Positions 20,204-31,187 of a DNA stretch of 64,000 nucleotides are shown piece after piece (the stretch's first letter is position 1; each line of letters opens with the position of its first letter). Source of the stretch: Thinopyrum elongatum (lineage: Eukaryota; Streptophyta; Magnoliopsida; Poales; Poaceae); the NCBI GenBank assembly GCA_011799875.1, contig CM022302.1:301207048-301271047 (forward strand), given 5' to 3'. The position numbers were made by a program, and so were the translations under genes. The notes under the pieces were generated by a model, which was given only the letters and a program-made list of their open reading frames with translations, ran no database searches and was not told the DNA's origin.

Positions 20204-21487
20204 GTCCCTCGTGCCCGCATATGCTTCTTCAAAGGACGGCACCCTTCTAACTTCGGGTTGGTGGAGACGACCATGCTCTCTGTGGAGCCTCCCGAAGCGC
20301 CCGGCGCCCGTCCTGGCCGCCATGACGGGGGCTTGAGCGGCGGTAGACACGCCCCTTCGGGCGGCAGCGACGAGGAGGGTGGTGGCAACCCACGACATGC
20401 CAAGAGCGGGGACGACTGCTCCGACGTGGCGTGATCGCTGGCAGCACCATCGTCTCCGGCTAGGCTTCGGCGGCGCCACCATCTGCACCTGCCCTTCGGT
20501 TTCTTCCTCCCAGCCCAGGAACGGTGCCATCCCGATCCTGGGGAGGCGCCGAATCCCAGCCAGGCCTTCCCTCCGTCTTCTTCGTCTCCCCCTGCAGTTC
20601 CAAGGAGGATAGGAAAAAAAGCAAAGGCATCAGAGGCATTTATCTTTTTTCAATCTAAAACATGTAGGCACTTGCCAAACTTTAGTCTAAATAATGAAAT
20701 CTTCTTTATCCTTGTTTGTGTTCTGTAAGATCTGTACTTGTTAATCAACATATTAATGAAAAAGACAAACTTTGCCGTGCACTCGTGCATGTAACATATC
20801 CATGCAGAGGTGGAATGCCTCTATATGTTCAAGTAAACAAGTTATCTCCAACAAGCTATCCTGCCGGTACCCTCGAATTGTTGCCGCGGGGCTAAGCCTG
20901 CCGGGCACAAATCGCAAAGAGGGGCCAGCCCCCCGCCAAGCCTTCCCCGCCAAAGGCCACTGCGACCATCCTGACCGAAGCAACGTTCGCGTCAAAGGAT
21001 GGGAGCACCTAAGTTTCGAAGGTGGCGAGGTTTTCATATGCACAAGTTTCTGCTTACAGAACACGTAAGGATAAGAAGAGAACTTATCTGTTTGGTTTGC
21101 CGAGGATCGTCGTGTAGGCTTGTCTTCATTTCTTCTCTTTTGGGACCGAGTCCACGGCAAGAACCCTGCAACTTAATGCAGATGAAAACAATGCCTCATG
21201 CGACCTCATCTACATTATCATGCTATGCTCATGATATGATTATGCATGCATGCAAGTTTTGGGGGCCCCCCAGCACTTCATTTATTTCTGTTGCTCAAGG
21301 CCTGCGCCTGGCTTTGTACAAGGGGTTACATGCAACAGCGGCAAGGCCTGTACAAAAGGGTGGCTGCCGGGTAGGGCCCGACAGCCGCGCCTTACGGGTA
21401 GAACTTACGGAGATGCTCAATGTTCCATGAGTTTTGCAATTGAATGCCATCTTCGGTCTCCAGACGGACTGCGCCAGGTCTGGTGAA
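20204..21487 (-). other. non-coding 3' region of Tat gypsy copy 1
   Basis: No supported gene. From about 20640 it is collinear with copy 2 from about 35645 (shared ACTTTAGTCTAAATAATG and GTAAGATCTGTACTTG), and it leads into the integrase C-terminus. Confidence 0.65.
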
Positions 21488-23255
21488 TCATACTACCCGG
21501 TAAGGGCCTTCCCACTTCGGCATCAACTTGTTTGTACCCTTGGGGGACTGAACACGCCTAAGGACAAGGTTGCCTTCCTCAAAACCCCGGGCATGAACCC
21601 TGCGGCTGTGATAGCGACGCAGGGCTTGCTGGTAGCGTGCAGCACGCGTAGCAACCCGGAGACGGTTCTCCTCAAGTAGCACAGCGTCGTCACACCGGTG
21701 CCATTCCTGCGCTACTTCATCGTAGGCAAGCACTTGAGGAGACCCGAATATGAGTTCCATGGGGATAACTGCTTCTGCCCCATAGACTAGGGAGAAGGGA
21801 GTCTACCTGGTAGCACGATTTGGTGTCGTTCTGAGGGACCAAAGAACCACCGTCAGCTCGTCGATCCATCGCCCGCCACACTTCTGCAGTCTATCAAAGG
21901 TTCTTGTCTTGAGTCCTCGCAGCACTTCAGCGTTCGCCCTCTCAACTTGTCCGTTGCTTCTGGGATTGGTGACAGAGGCAAATGAGATCTTGCTTCCGTG
22001 GGCATGAACATATTACATGAAGGCGCGGCTCGTGAATTGGGTGCCATTAGCAGTGATGATTCGGGCAGGGACTCCGAAGTGGCACACCAATCCTTTCAAG
22101 AACTTGATAGCTGACTGAGCAGTCACCTTTCTCACGGGCTCCACCTCTGGCCACTTTGTGAACTTGTCGATAGCGACGAACAAGAACTCAAAGCCCCCGA
22201 TAGCACGGGGGAAGGGGCCCAAGATATTGAGCCCCCAGACCGAGAAGGGCCATGATAAAGGGATCGTCTGAAGAGCTTGGGCAGGCTGATGAATGTTCTT
22301 GGAGTGGAACTGGTAGGCTTCACATTTGGTGATGAGCTCAACTGCATCTTGGAGGGTTGTGGGCCAATAGAAACCTTGCCGGAAGGCTTATCCAACCAGA
22401 GCCCTTGATCCAATGTGTGAGCCGCACATACCTTTGTGTACCTCTGTCAACAGTTCCTTTCCTTCCTCCCGGCAAATGCACCTCAATTTCACACCGTTGG
22501 GTCTCCTTCTGTATAGTGTGTCGTCTCCGGGTTACTCTTTCAGCTTCTTCTTGCTCTTCGGGGAGTTCTCCAGTTTGGAGGAAATGGACTATGTGCCGTG
22601 CCCAAGTTGGGGCCAGGGGCTTGACAACAAGGACCAGCGGCACCTCCTCATTCGCAGGGGCGCACTTCTCTACTGCAGGGACCGGTGGTCTGGCAGGATG
22701 GTGCAGCTCGCTGATCGAAGGGGAGTTGTTCCCACCAAGCTCTCTGCTGGGAGCCTCGAGAGGCTCTGCCGGGTGAGGCTTGCCAGAGTCCAGTTTCCTC
22801 CTCTTTCTGGCCATTATTGCCGGGGATACGGAGGGTTGAGTCAGATGGAGAACAAAAGTCCCTTGTTCCACAGGGAGTTTTTGCGCAGCGCACTTTGACA
22901 GATGATCAGCGATGCTGTTTTCTGCACGGGGTACGTGCTCAGTTTGCAATCCGTCAAAGCGCTCCTCCAACTTTCTCACTTCCCCAACGTATGCCTCCAT
23001 CAATGAACTTTGGTAATCCTTGTTGACTTGTCTCACCACAAGTTGTGAATCTCCGCGGATGATCAGCTTCTTGATTCCCAGTTCTGGTGCAATCCTGAGC
23101 CCGGCAAGGAGCCCTTCATACTCTGCAGTATTGTTGGTAGCCTTCTCCCGGGATAAGTGCATTTGGACGACGTACTTAAGGTGCTCCCCAGTGGGAGCAA
23201 CGAGAAGCACGCCAGCCCCTGCACCTTGTAGGGAGAAGGCACCATCAAAATACAT
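21488..23255 (-). pseudogene. archaeal-type RNase H and integrase of Tat gypsy copy 1
   Basis: Reading leftwards from 23255, the frame starts MYFDGAFS and has the features of an extra RNase H: NTAEYEGLLAGL, IRGDSQLVVRQV and ENSIADHLSKCA. A linker and integrase follow. The frame breaks near 22500, where a stretch encoding the zinc-finger approach present in copy 2 is disrupted. The integrase core (22222-22013) contains WPEVEPVRKVTAQSA and GVPARIITANGTQF. The second catalytic Asp (DNGTQF in copy 2) is Ala here. Another break precedes the C-terminal part at 21760-21488. The stop separating this frame from RNase H at about 23263 replaces a Gln codon present in copy 2. The protein would integrate the cDNA, but this copy is non-functional. 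Confidence 0.88.
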
Positions 23256-23264
23256 GATGCATTC

Positions 23265-24825
23265 TTAGGGCGCTTCCTTGCCGGGAATGACTATCTCCAA
23301 TACCTCTTCATCAGGAGTTGGTGTCCACTCTGCGATGAATTCTGCTAGTGCTCTGCTCTGAATGGTTGACGTGCTTTCAAACTTCAAACCAAAGCTGGAC
23401 AACTCCAAAGCCCATTCCACAATCCTGCCGGTGGCCTCAGGGTTTCGGAGTATGCGTTGCAAGGGGAAACGGGTGACAACTGTGATCTCGTGGGCTTGGA
23501 AGTAGTGGCGCAGTTTCCTTGAGGCCATGATGAGGCCAAAAATCAGCTTTTGCATGCCAGAGTACCTTGATCTAGCCCCCTGTAACAGGGAGCTGACGAA
23601 GTACACTAGGCGTTGCACCACTTTCTTCTTTGCCGCGACCAGAGAACTGCTTCTGCTGCCCTGCCTTTCCTCGCTCTGGACTGACTCTGGCCTTGTTGGG
23701 ATAGGTCCACTTTCTTCCCCAGAGGGAACAGTGGTTGTGGTTGCCGCGTCATCCACTTCCTGCTGCGCCACCAATGCCGCGCTGACCACTTGATTGGTTG
23801 CCGCTAAGTATAGCAGCAATGGCTCTTGTGGTTCGGGAGCAACCAAGGTGGGCACAGAGGAAAGACAGGTCTTCAAATTTTGCAGCGTAGCGTCTGCCTT
23901 CGGGGTCCACTCCATAGGTCCTGCCTTCTTCAAGATTTTGAAGAACGGCAAGGCACGTTCGGCAGACTTGGAAATGAACCTGCTCAATGTAGCCACGCAT
24001 CCTATCAAACGCCTCATGTCCTTGATTGTCTTGGGTGCTTGAATCTGCTAGATAGCCTTGATCTTGTCGGGGTTGGCCTCTATTCCTCAATGATACACAA
24101 AGAAACCAAGTAGCTTACCGGAGGGGACGCCAAACACACACTTCTCCGGGTTCAGCTTCAAGTTGATCTTACGCAGATTGGCAAAGGTTTCTTCCAAATC
24201 CTGGATGAGGGTTGATCTGTCCTTAGTCTTGACCACAATATCATCCATGCAAGCTTCAATGTTTCTGTGTAGCTGGGACTCAAAGTCAATATGTACTGCT
24301 CTTGCAAAGGTGGATCCGGTGCTCTTTAGCCCGAAGGGCATCCGTATAAAGCAGTACGTGCCACACGGGGTTATGAACGCGGTTTTCTCCTCGTCTTCCT
24401 TGGACATGAAGATCTGGTGGTATCCAGAGTAGGCATCTAGAAAGGAAAGCAGGTCACACCCGAAAGTGGAATCCACAATCTGGTCAATGCGCGGCAATGG
24501 GAACGGGTCCTTCGGGCATGCCTTGTTCAGATCCGTAAAATCTATGCAAAGCCTCCATTCCCATTCGCCTTGCGCACCACCACTGGATTTTTCAACCATG
24601 TGGGATGCAACACTCCCCTGACCAAACCAGCTGCTTCAAGCTTCTTGATCTCCTCGGCAATAAACTATTGCCGCTCCAAAGCTTGCTTCCAGACCTTCTG
24701 CTTGACGGGCCGGGCATGTGGGCAGACAGCAAGGTGGTGCTCGATTACCTCCCTGGGAACACCGAGGATGTCAGATGGTTGCCAGGCAAACACATCGACA
24801 TTCTCCCGCAGGAAGGCAACGAGCG
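23265..24825 (-). pseudogene. reverse transcriptase and RNase H of Tat gypsy copy 1
   Basis: From about 24825 leftwards lie the pre-RT region, RT fingers/palm (RLCIDFTDLNKACPKDPFPLP, LSFLDAYSGYHQI, FIRMPFGLKS) and the catalytic motif. It reads CMDD rather than YMDD, while copy 2 has YMDD. A frame break after PSGKLLGFFV (about 24090) separates RT from the connection/RNase H part at 24017-23265. That part has LLLYLAATNQVVSAAL, a degenerate RNase H signature lacking the usual DAS motif, as is typical where a second RNase H is present. It ends at a stop just before the second RNase H frame. The gene is inactive from the motif loss and frameshifts. Confidence 0.9.
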
Positions 24826-24832
24826 CGCTTTC

Positions 24833-25622
24833 CTATTTGTCATCGAGGGTGGCACTGATAGCGAAGGTACCATCAGCGCCAGCCAGCCCTGCCGGGAGCT
24901 TCTTCACAGCAGGTGCAGCAGCTTTGGGTCTCTTGCTATTGGAACTCTTCGGCAAGTCATCGATAGGCACAGCACACTCCGGAGAGGCACACTTCCCGGA
25001 TTCCTTGCTGGCATCCTTGCTAGCTCTCTTCATTTTCTTACTTTCCTTGGCGGGAACACTGGCTTTCGCGGCCTCTACCGCGACTGCTTCCCGGTACATC
25101 TTGTCCACGCATATGACTGCGTCTTTCTGATCTGACGGAATGGAAATGATTCCTATCGGCCCTGGCATCTTCAAGGTGTTGTAGGCATAGTGGGATGCCG
25201 CCATGAACTTGGCCAGAGCTGGGCGACCAAGGATTCCATTGTATGGCAAGGGGAGGTCGACCACGTCAAACACGATCTTCTCAGTCTGGTAGTTTAACTC
25301 CCCCCCCCCCCCCGAACGTCACCGACAGCGTGATCTTTCCTTTAGGACGACTCCTACCAGGGTTGATTCCTTGGAACGTACCAGTAACCTTGAGCTCGTC
25401 ATCTGCTATCTGAAGTTTGCTGAGGACCTTTGGAGATATTAGATTCAACACGGCCCCGGCGTCAACCAACATCTTTGTGACTTTGAGGTTGCGTATTGTT
25501 GGCAAGACCAACAACGGCAAGCACCCTACCGCAGTGGTGCGATCAGGGTGATCCTCTTCGTCAAAGATGATGGGCATGCGGGACCACTTGAGCGGCTTCC
25601 GAGAATTTGCCACTGGCTCCAT
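24833..25622 (-). pseudogene. aspartic protease of Tat gypsy copy 1
   Basis: The frame from 25622 holds the retropepsin active-site segment KMLVDAGAVLNLISPKVL (DAG in place of the usual DT/SG) and the following TFQGINPGRSRPKG block. It runs into a 14-base poly-C tract (25300-25313, + strand). The corresponding tract in copy 2 is 7 C. The 7 extra bases shift the frame by one and end the ORF. The protein resumes in the correct frame at 25273 with LPLPYNGILGRPALAKF, the second conserved part of the protease, followed by a Lys/Ala-rich linker to RT. The enzyme would process the Gag-Pol polyprotein. Confidence 0.85.
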
Positions 25623-25624
25623 GG

Positions 25625-27786
25625 CGTTGACTTCACGCGCCCACTATTTAAGTTGGCGGTGAGAGGAGTGCAAAGATGCACCCCCGTCAACGCACAAGGT
25701 GTCAGTGGCTTTCTGGAACTCCTGCTCGCTGGTTTCCTCTTCATCTCCCTCATCAGTCTCATCACTGCAATCCTTCTTCTCACGGCCTCTGGCGGGTTTC
25801 CCTTGATTCTGAGGAGCCTTGCCGGGGTGGCTTACTCCGCCGCCTCAGCCCTTTCCGCCAGCACCATCCTGATTTTTCTCCTTATCACGCTTCTCGTACT
25901 CAGCCATCTGCTTCTTGACGAGCTGCTCAACCTGATGGCACTCCTGAAGGTCGTGGCCCTTGGTCCTATGGATCTTGCAATACGGCCCCTCACCTTTCCC
26001 GGCCTTCTCGGCAGCCGCAGCCGCCCGGCAGTCAGTGCACGCGGCAACCTCCTTGCCGGGGGCTTAGGCCTTGGCCTTCTTGCCGGTACTAGGTGTGCTT
26101 GACCCTTTGACAGCCATCACAACTTTCTCCTTGCCCTTCTTATTGCGTTTTTTTGTTCTTCTTCTGGCTGGTGGCGTCGTCGTCATCGTCTGAATTGATG
26201 TCGACGCCGTCCTCTTCATCGGGAAGTCGCCTTCCCTCCTCTATGCGAGCACACTTATCCACCAGCGTGTATAACTCACTCACAGTCCTGGGCAGCCGCA
26301 CGTTCATTTTGGAACATATCCTGCGGTTGCGCACACTGGACTGGAATGCAGCTATCACCGCTGCCGGGTGGATATCTGGGATGTTCCTGTGCACTCGACT
26401 GAACCTTTGCAGGTACTTCTGCAAGGTCTCCCCTTCCTTCTGCGGGAGGAGCTGCAGATCGCTGGGCCGCCCTGGTTCTTGATGGCCGCCCGTAAAGGCG
26501 CCAACAAATTCATGGCACAGTTCAGCCCAAGTTGAAATGGAGTTCTCCAGCAGGTGCATCAGCCAAGACCTCACATTTGGCTTGAGTGCCAAAGGGAAGT
26601 AGTTGGCGAACACCTTCTCATCTCTTCCCCTGGCAGCCTGAATAGCGATGGTGTAGATGCTAAGGAACTCTGCCGGGTTAAATCTCCCATCGTACTTCTC
26701 TGGTATCTTCGGCTTGAATGTGCGGGAAGATGGCCAACGGACTTGCCGTAGCTCGCGAGTGAAGGCGGGGCACCGAACCTCGAAAGGTAGGCACCCACCC
26801 TCAACGGGCGTAGGCTCGTCGACGTCGGGGCCATTGCGCCTATCAGACTGGCGGTGGGTGTCGCGACATCGCTCGACGGTGAAGCGCGCGCCTTCCCCTC
26901 GCCTGTCTTCCTGGGCTTGCCGCTGGTCCCGACGCGCTCGAGGGCCGGACGAAGCCATCGAGACGTCATCGGGTTCTTGATCGCGTGGCTCTGGTCATGG
27001 CCCTTGCGCAGGCTGCCGCGGAGGTGACTGCATCGTGGGGGTGGCCCCCTCGGCATGGCCAGCCGCGCGGGTCATTGTCGTCGCCTGGGGAGGCCGTGGC
27101 GGGCCAGCTCGTTGTGATCCTCCCGCCTCGGCGAAACCAATCAGGCTTTGAATGGTGGCCCTCCACTCATCCATCTGACCGGCTGCCAGCGGAAATCTCA
27201 ACAGCAGCTGGGCCCGTGCCATAGCCTCTGAAGCGGTGCTTGGCATGGATGATGATGTAGACCGTTGCGTCGCCTAGCTCCTTCCGGTGCCAGTAGTAGC
27301 TGCGCCATGTTCTCGCCATCGTGAGCCCGTGGCCACGGTGGCATGGTGACGAGGTGGAGGCGCTTGAGGGCCAGTGGCTCCATTTGGTGCATCGACTGGG
27401 TTGGCCCGCTCCGGGAGTGGTGCACGCCCCACGGCCGCGCCCGTAGCGGGAGCGGCCGGAGGGTTGCGATTCGCCCCAGAGCGAGAGCCGCCGCTGCGGC
27501 TGTGCCTTTCGGCCGGGCGGAGAGGTGCAGACAGAATGATTTCTCCACCCGTACCTTGTGGAGCGTGGCCGCTGGGGTGTTGTTGGTGTTGTACTTCCCC
27601 GGTGCCTTCAGCTCCCATTTCTGCCGCAGGGGAGGTGGTGACAACGCCGCCTGCGCTGGCCACGTCCCCCGCAACATCCATGTCTCCATGCGTCCTCGTA
27701 GCCCCCGCAGCGTCGGCGGCCGCGTGCAGCGGGGCCTTCGAAGTGGACGGATGGGCTGCAGCACCGGGCTTCTTCTTGGGCGCCAT
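25625..27786 (-). pseudogene. gag of Tat gypsy copy 1
   Basis: It starts MAPKKKPGAAAHPSTSKAP at 27786, 87 bases inside the 5' LTR end, and the N-terminal part is Ala/Pro/Gly-rich. After frame breaks the capsid region (26958-26140) contains FKPKIPEKYDGRFNPAEFL, WLMHLLENSISTWAELCHEFVGAF and LPQKEGETLQKYLQRFSRV, which match Retrotrans_gag. Further left, in another frame, the peptide YCKIHRTKGHDLQEC (about 25995-25945) provides a Cys-x2-His...Cys zinc-knuckle-like motif before the protease. Gag would form the particle and bind the RNA. Several frameshifts make this copy unable to do so. Confidence 0.85.
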
Positions 27787-27855
27787 GAACGATGTAGCCG
27801 TTGACGAAGATGACGCGCTGCGTACGCTTCTCGGGTTCGCGCAAGCGCTGCCCCC

Positions 27856-27872
27856 TTCCTAGCGCGCCAAAG
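27856..27872 (-). promoter_or_regulatory. primer binding site region of Tat gypsy copy 1
   Basis: On the - strand the sequence next to the 5' LTR reads TCTTTGGCGCGCTAGGAAG. The TGGCG start two to four bases after the LTR is the usual primer-site position. Copy 2 has TTTGGCGTGCCAGGTAGG. I could not assign the tRNA with confidence. Confidence 0.55.
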
Positions 27873-27873
27873 A

Positions 27874-28789
27874 TGTCGTGGGAAACCACGGTCACCTATG
27901 GGGCCATCAGCCCCTTTTGGTTCGGCAGGGGGGCTGAGCACATTGCACAAAGAGCGGAGGACCGTAGCGCAGCATGGCAAAGATCACACGGGCAGTTTTA
28001 CCCACGTTCGGGCCGCTGCGAGGCGTAAAACCCAACTCCTGCTTTGGTGGATTGATGGTGGATTGTGGTGGAAACGCAGCGCTCTTGCCCGGCATGGTTG
28101 CCTCGGGGCGAGAGCAGCTACGTGTGTATGAGTGTACAAGGTTCCGAACCCTTTCTCTGGTTGCCATGGCCCTCCTTTTATAGATCAAGGGGTTACCACA
28201 GTGGCAAATCAGTCATTGTATGCTGATTAATAGCGAACAGTGCTATCATACCTAACTCTGCAGGCAGAGCAGAGCACATTAAATGCGCCGCTTAGTGTCA
28301 CATCGTAGCCTGCCCGGCAAGCCTTGCCGGGCTGCTTGGCCACCTTCTCGCCTGTCTGCCTGACATGTCTCTGGACAGGTGTCATTTGGAGGTGGTTTCC
28401 TCTGGAAATGGTTGCCATGTGTCGAATAACAGCCACTTAGTCACTTGGGGGCTTGACACCGCACCGATCGATGACTTGCGTTGCTGTGAGGTGGAGCGGT
28501 GAAGCCTTGGCGGGGTAGTTTGCTTTCGTAGTGCCCGGCAGGCCTGCCGGGACGGTCTTGAGGCTTGTCTTTGGGGCCACCCCGTCCTCACCAGGCTCGC
28601 CTGCCCAGCAAGGGAGGTTTTTCCTTAGCAGTGTCTTGCTTGTTTAGCTTGTCTTGGTCTTCTTGCTCTGCCCTTTGATTTCTCAAAGAGCCATCTCTCC
28701 TTGCTTGGTCTGGACTTGGATGTTGCAACCTTGCTCTTTTAGGCCTATGCACGGTCTGGGCAACAGACCCAGGGTTTGTTGCACTGACA
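27874..28789 (-). repeat. 5' LTR of Tat gypsy copy 1
   Basis: 916 bp, paired with 18404-19320. In element orientation a TATAAAAGGAGG promoter motif lies at 28182-28171. The right edge is followed by the target duplication ATCGG. Confidence 0.93.
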
Positions 28790-28794
28790 ATCGG

Positions 28795-29375
28795 AAAGAA
28801 TAGCTTGGTGTTATTTTAGTACGAACTCTAGGATAGATTGATCGGAAAGAATAGCTTTGAGGTGGTTTCGTACCCTACAAACAATTTCTTCTTATGTTCT
28901 CCGCTAGATAGGAACTTTGGAGTGATTCTTCATCGCACGTTGAGGGATAGTTATATGATCCAATTATATTAGCACTATTGAGAGATTGCACTAGCAAAAG
29001 TACGGACCCTAGGCCTCATTTTCAAGCATTGCAATACCATTTGTGCTCCGTTTTATCAATTGCTACCTTGCTGTTTTCTATTGTTCCTATTACCAAAATC
29101 AATATCTACTATCATTACTACGCTTTTATTACCATCTCTTCACCGAACTAGTGCACCTATACAAATTACCATTGTATTTGGTGTGTTGGGGACACAAGAG
29201 ACTTTTTGTTATTTGGTTGCATTGTTGTTTAAGAGAGACCATCTTCATCCTACGCCTCCCACAGATTGATAAACCTTAAGTCATCCACTCGAGGGAAATT
29301 TGCTACTGTCCTACAAAACTCTGCGCTTGGGGGCCCAACACGAGTCTACAAGAACAAGTTGTGTAGTAGACATCA
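28795..29375 (+). repeat. 3' LTR of the non-autonomous gypsy, right part
   Basis: AAAGAATAGCTTGGTG... continues the 3' LTR broken at 18403 and matches 8255-8835 of the 5' LTR through the terminal GTAGACATCA. Combined length is about 1.71 kb, equal to the 5' LTR. Confidence 0.92.
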
Positions 29376-29764
29376 GCTGTGTGGACGCGCAGCCGACTAG
29401 ACTAGCATATGACACGGTCGATGGCTTGGTCTCACTAGACATGGAGCATTGGATGCTAACCGCATAATATGGACTCGGAAGGATCTGGTCAGATGCGACG
29501 TAGTCGGATCCGAGTTGAGATAAGGTCCGAGTTGGACAGACCCAACTATGAGACACAGCGATATGTCATCTGTGAGTCTCTAGTACAACATACGTTCTAT
29601 GTCCTAAGACCTGAGCTGGCGCAGGTACTCGGGATGGTGACAGACTTTGTTTTGGGCCAACCAAACACTACTCCGTGACTGGGTAGTTACAAAGGTAGGT
29701 TTCGGGCTTGTCCAGACCCATGCTGTGAGACATGGTCGAGCAAGATGGGATTTGCCCCTCCGAT
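29376..29764 (+). repeat. 5' LTR of the second copia, right fragment
   Basis: Matches 31356-31743 of the 3' LTR up to CCCCTCCGAT, then switches abruptly to RT coding sequence. Joined to 6964-7136 it is about 560 bp of an LTR of about 1430 bp, so the last ~870 bp are deleted. Confidence 0.9.
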
Positions 29765-31167
29765 ATGGATGGAAATGTTCAGATCCACAAAGCTCGGCTT
29801 GTCGCTAAAGGTTATGGACAAGTTCAAGAATTGACTACGACGAGACTTACTCGCCGGTAGCGATGCTGAAATCGGTGAGGATCGTACTAGCTATAGCTGC
29901 ATATTTTGATTACGAGATATGGCAGATGGATGTCAAAACGGCTTTCCTTCATGGAAATTTAACCGAGGACGTGTATATGATACAGCCCGAGGGTTTTGTT
30001 GATCCGACTAGCACTAGTAAGGTATGCAAGCTCAAGAGATCCATTTATGGGTTGAGGCAAGCATCTCGGAGTTGGAACATTCATTTTGATGAGGTCGTCA
30101 CAGGTCTTGGTTTCATCAAAAGTGAAGAGGACGCTTGCTTATACAAGAAGTTAAGTGGGAGCTTGATAGTGTTTTTGATCTTGTATGTGGATGACATACT
30201 ACTGATCGGAAATGATGTTTCGATGCTGAACTCGGTCAAGGAATCATTGAATGGTGAGTTTTCAATGAAGGACCTTGGTGAGGCAGTTTACATATTGGGC
30301 ATCAAGATCTGTAGAGATAGATCGAGGAGGCTGCTTGGCTTGAGCCAGAGCACGTACATAGATAAAGTGTTGAAGCGGTTCAACATGAGTGAGGCCAAGA
30401 AAGGGTTCTTGCCTGTCTCACATGGTATAAGGCTAAGCGAGACTCAGAGTCCTTCGACATCTGATGAGCGAAGCAGGATGAGTCGGATTCTGTATGCCTC
30501 GGCAATCGGATCCATCATGTATGCCATGATATGTACATGGCCTGATGTTGCTTTTGCAATATGCCTAACAAGTAGATACCGGGCCAACCCAGGTGAGAGT
30601 CACTGGGCAGCGGTAAAGACTATTTTGAAGTACCTGAAAAGGACAAAAGAGATGTTCCTAGTTTATGGAGGTGAGGAAGAGCTCGTCGTAAGGGGTTATG
30701 CCGATGCTAGTTTCCAAACCGGCAGAGATGATTGTCGATCACAGTCCGGATTCGTGTACATCATGAACGAAGGAGCAGTGAGCTAGATGAATTCCAAGCA
30801 AGATACAGCGGCCGATTCTACCACAGAAGCCAAATACATTGCGGCTTGTGAAGCTGCAAAGGAAGGTGTTTGGATACGGAACTTTCTGGATGATCTTGGT
30901 ATTTTCCCAGTCTCGGTGAAACCGTTGGACCTTTATTGTGATAATTCTGGTGCCATCGCGCAAGCCAAGGAGCCGAGGAACCCCCACAAGACCAGACACA
31001 TAGATCGGAAATATCACCTGACACGAAAGATCGTAAAGAGTGGTGATGTAGAGTTATGCAAAATTCACACGGATGCAAATGTTGCAGATCCATTGACTAA
31101 GCCGCTTCCACAACCCAAGCATGAGGGGCACGTTAGAGCTATGGGCATTCGATGTCTATTTGATTGA
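29765..31167 (+). pseudogene. copia RT and RNase H, 5' deleted
   Basis: The remnant begins within RT (DGNVQIHKARLVAKGYGQ), a few bases after the deletion junction. A missing base near 29831 shifts the frame before the DETYSPVA motif. From 29863 the frame is open: MDVKTAFLHG, SIYGLRQASRSWN, and catalytic YVDD (LILYVDDILLIGND, about residues 107-110). RNase H follows and is cut by TAG at 30784-30786, at a position that is normally Trp. The frame then continues at 30787 through KQDTAADSTTEAKYIAA, LYCDNSGAIAQAKEP and the C-terminal ADPLTKPLPQPKHEGH, with a stop at 31165. Gag, protease and integrase are absent. The copia lineage was not resolved. Confidence 0.9.
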
Positions 31168-31171
31168 CTCT

Positions 31172-31187
31172 AGTGCAAGTGGGAGAC
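31172..31187 (+). promoter_or_regulatory. polypurine tract of the second copia
   Basis: AGTGCAAGTGGGAGAC lies directly against the 3' LTR start TGTTGG, in the same form as in other Triticeae copia elements. Confidence 0.8.

Larger units (their letters stand above)
18404..28789 (-). mobile_element. Ty3/gypsy, Tat lineage, copy 1 (complete, dead)
   Basis: A 10.4-kb element read on the - strand, with LTRs at 27874-28789 (5') and 18404-19320 (3'). Perfect target duplications ATCGG lie at 18399-18403 and 28790-28794. The order is gag, protease, RT, RNase H, a second (archaeal-type) RNase H, integrase, then a 2.1-kb 3' region with an antisense ORF. The second RNase H before integrase is the hallmark of the plant Tat lineage. 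More than ten substitutions separate the two LTRs in their first 180 bases, so the insertion is not recent. Every coding domain is broken. Confidence 0.92.
7137..29375 (+). mobile_element. non-autonomous Ty3/gypsy (Sabrina-like), interrupted twice
   Basis: Both LTRs begin TGATACGTCTC and end GTAGACATCA. Target duplications are GTTGT (7132-7136) and GCTGT (29376-29380). The undisturbed copia 3' LTR reads GCTGT, so the left copy has mutated. The element has a tRNA-Asp primer site, one uncharacterised ORF, a long non-coding region with a tandem duplication, and a polypurine tract. No gag or pol domain is present, so it must rely on proteins from another element. It was later hit by an LTR-like element (12848-17153) and, within its 3' LTR, by a Tat gypsy (18404-28789). 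The name Sabrina-like is from memory of the LTR start. Confidence 0.88.

Noticed and set aside
19709..20530. Long - strand ORF (273 codons) in the Tat 3' region
   Set aside because: Opposite strand of the TATA-led ORF, low-complexity Arg/Pro composition, absent from copy 2, no domain. Likely a result of high GC content.
25548..26102. 184-codon + strand ORF
   Set aside because: It is antisense to the gag zinc-knuckle region, Leu/Ser-rich, with no promoter or homologue recognised.
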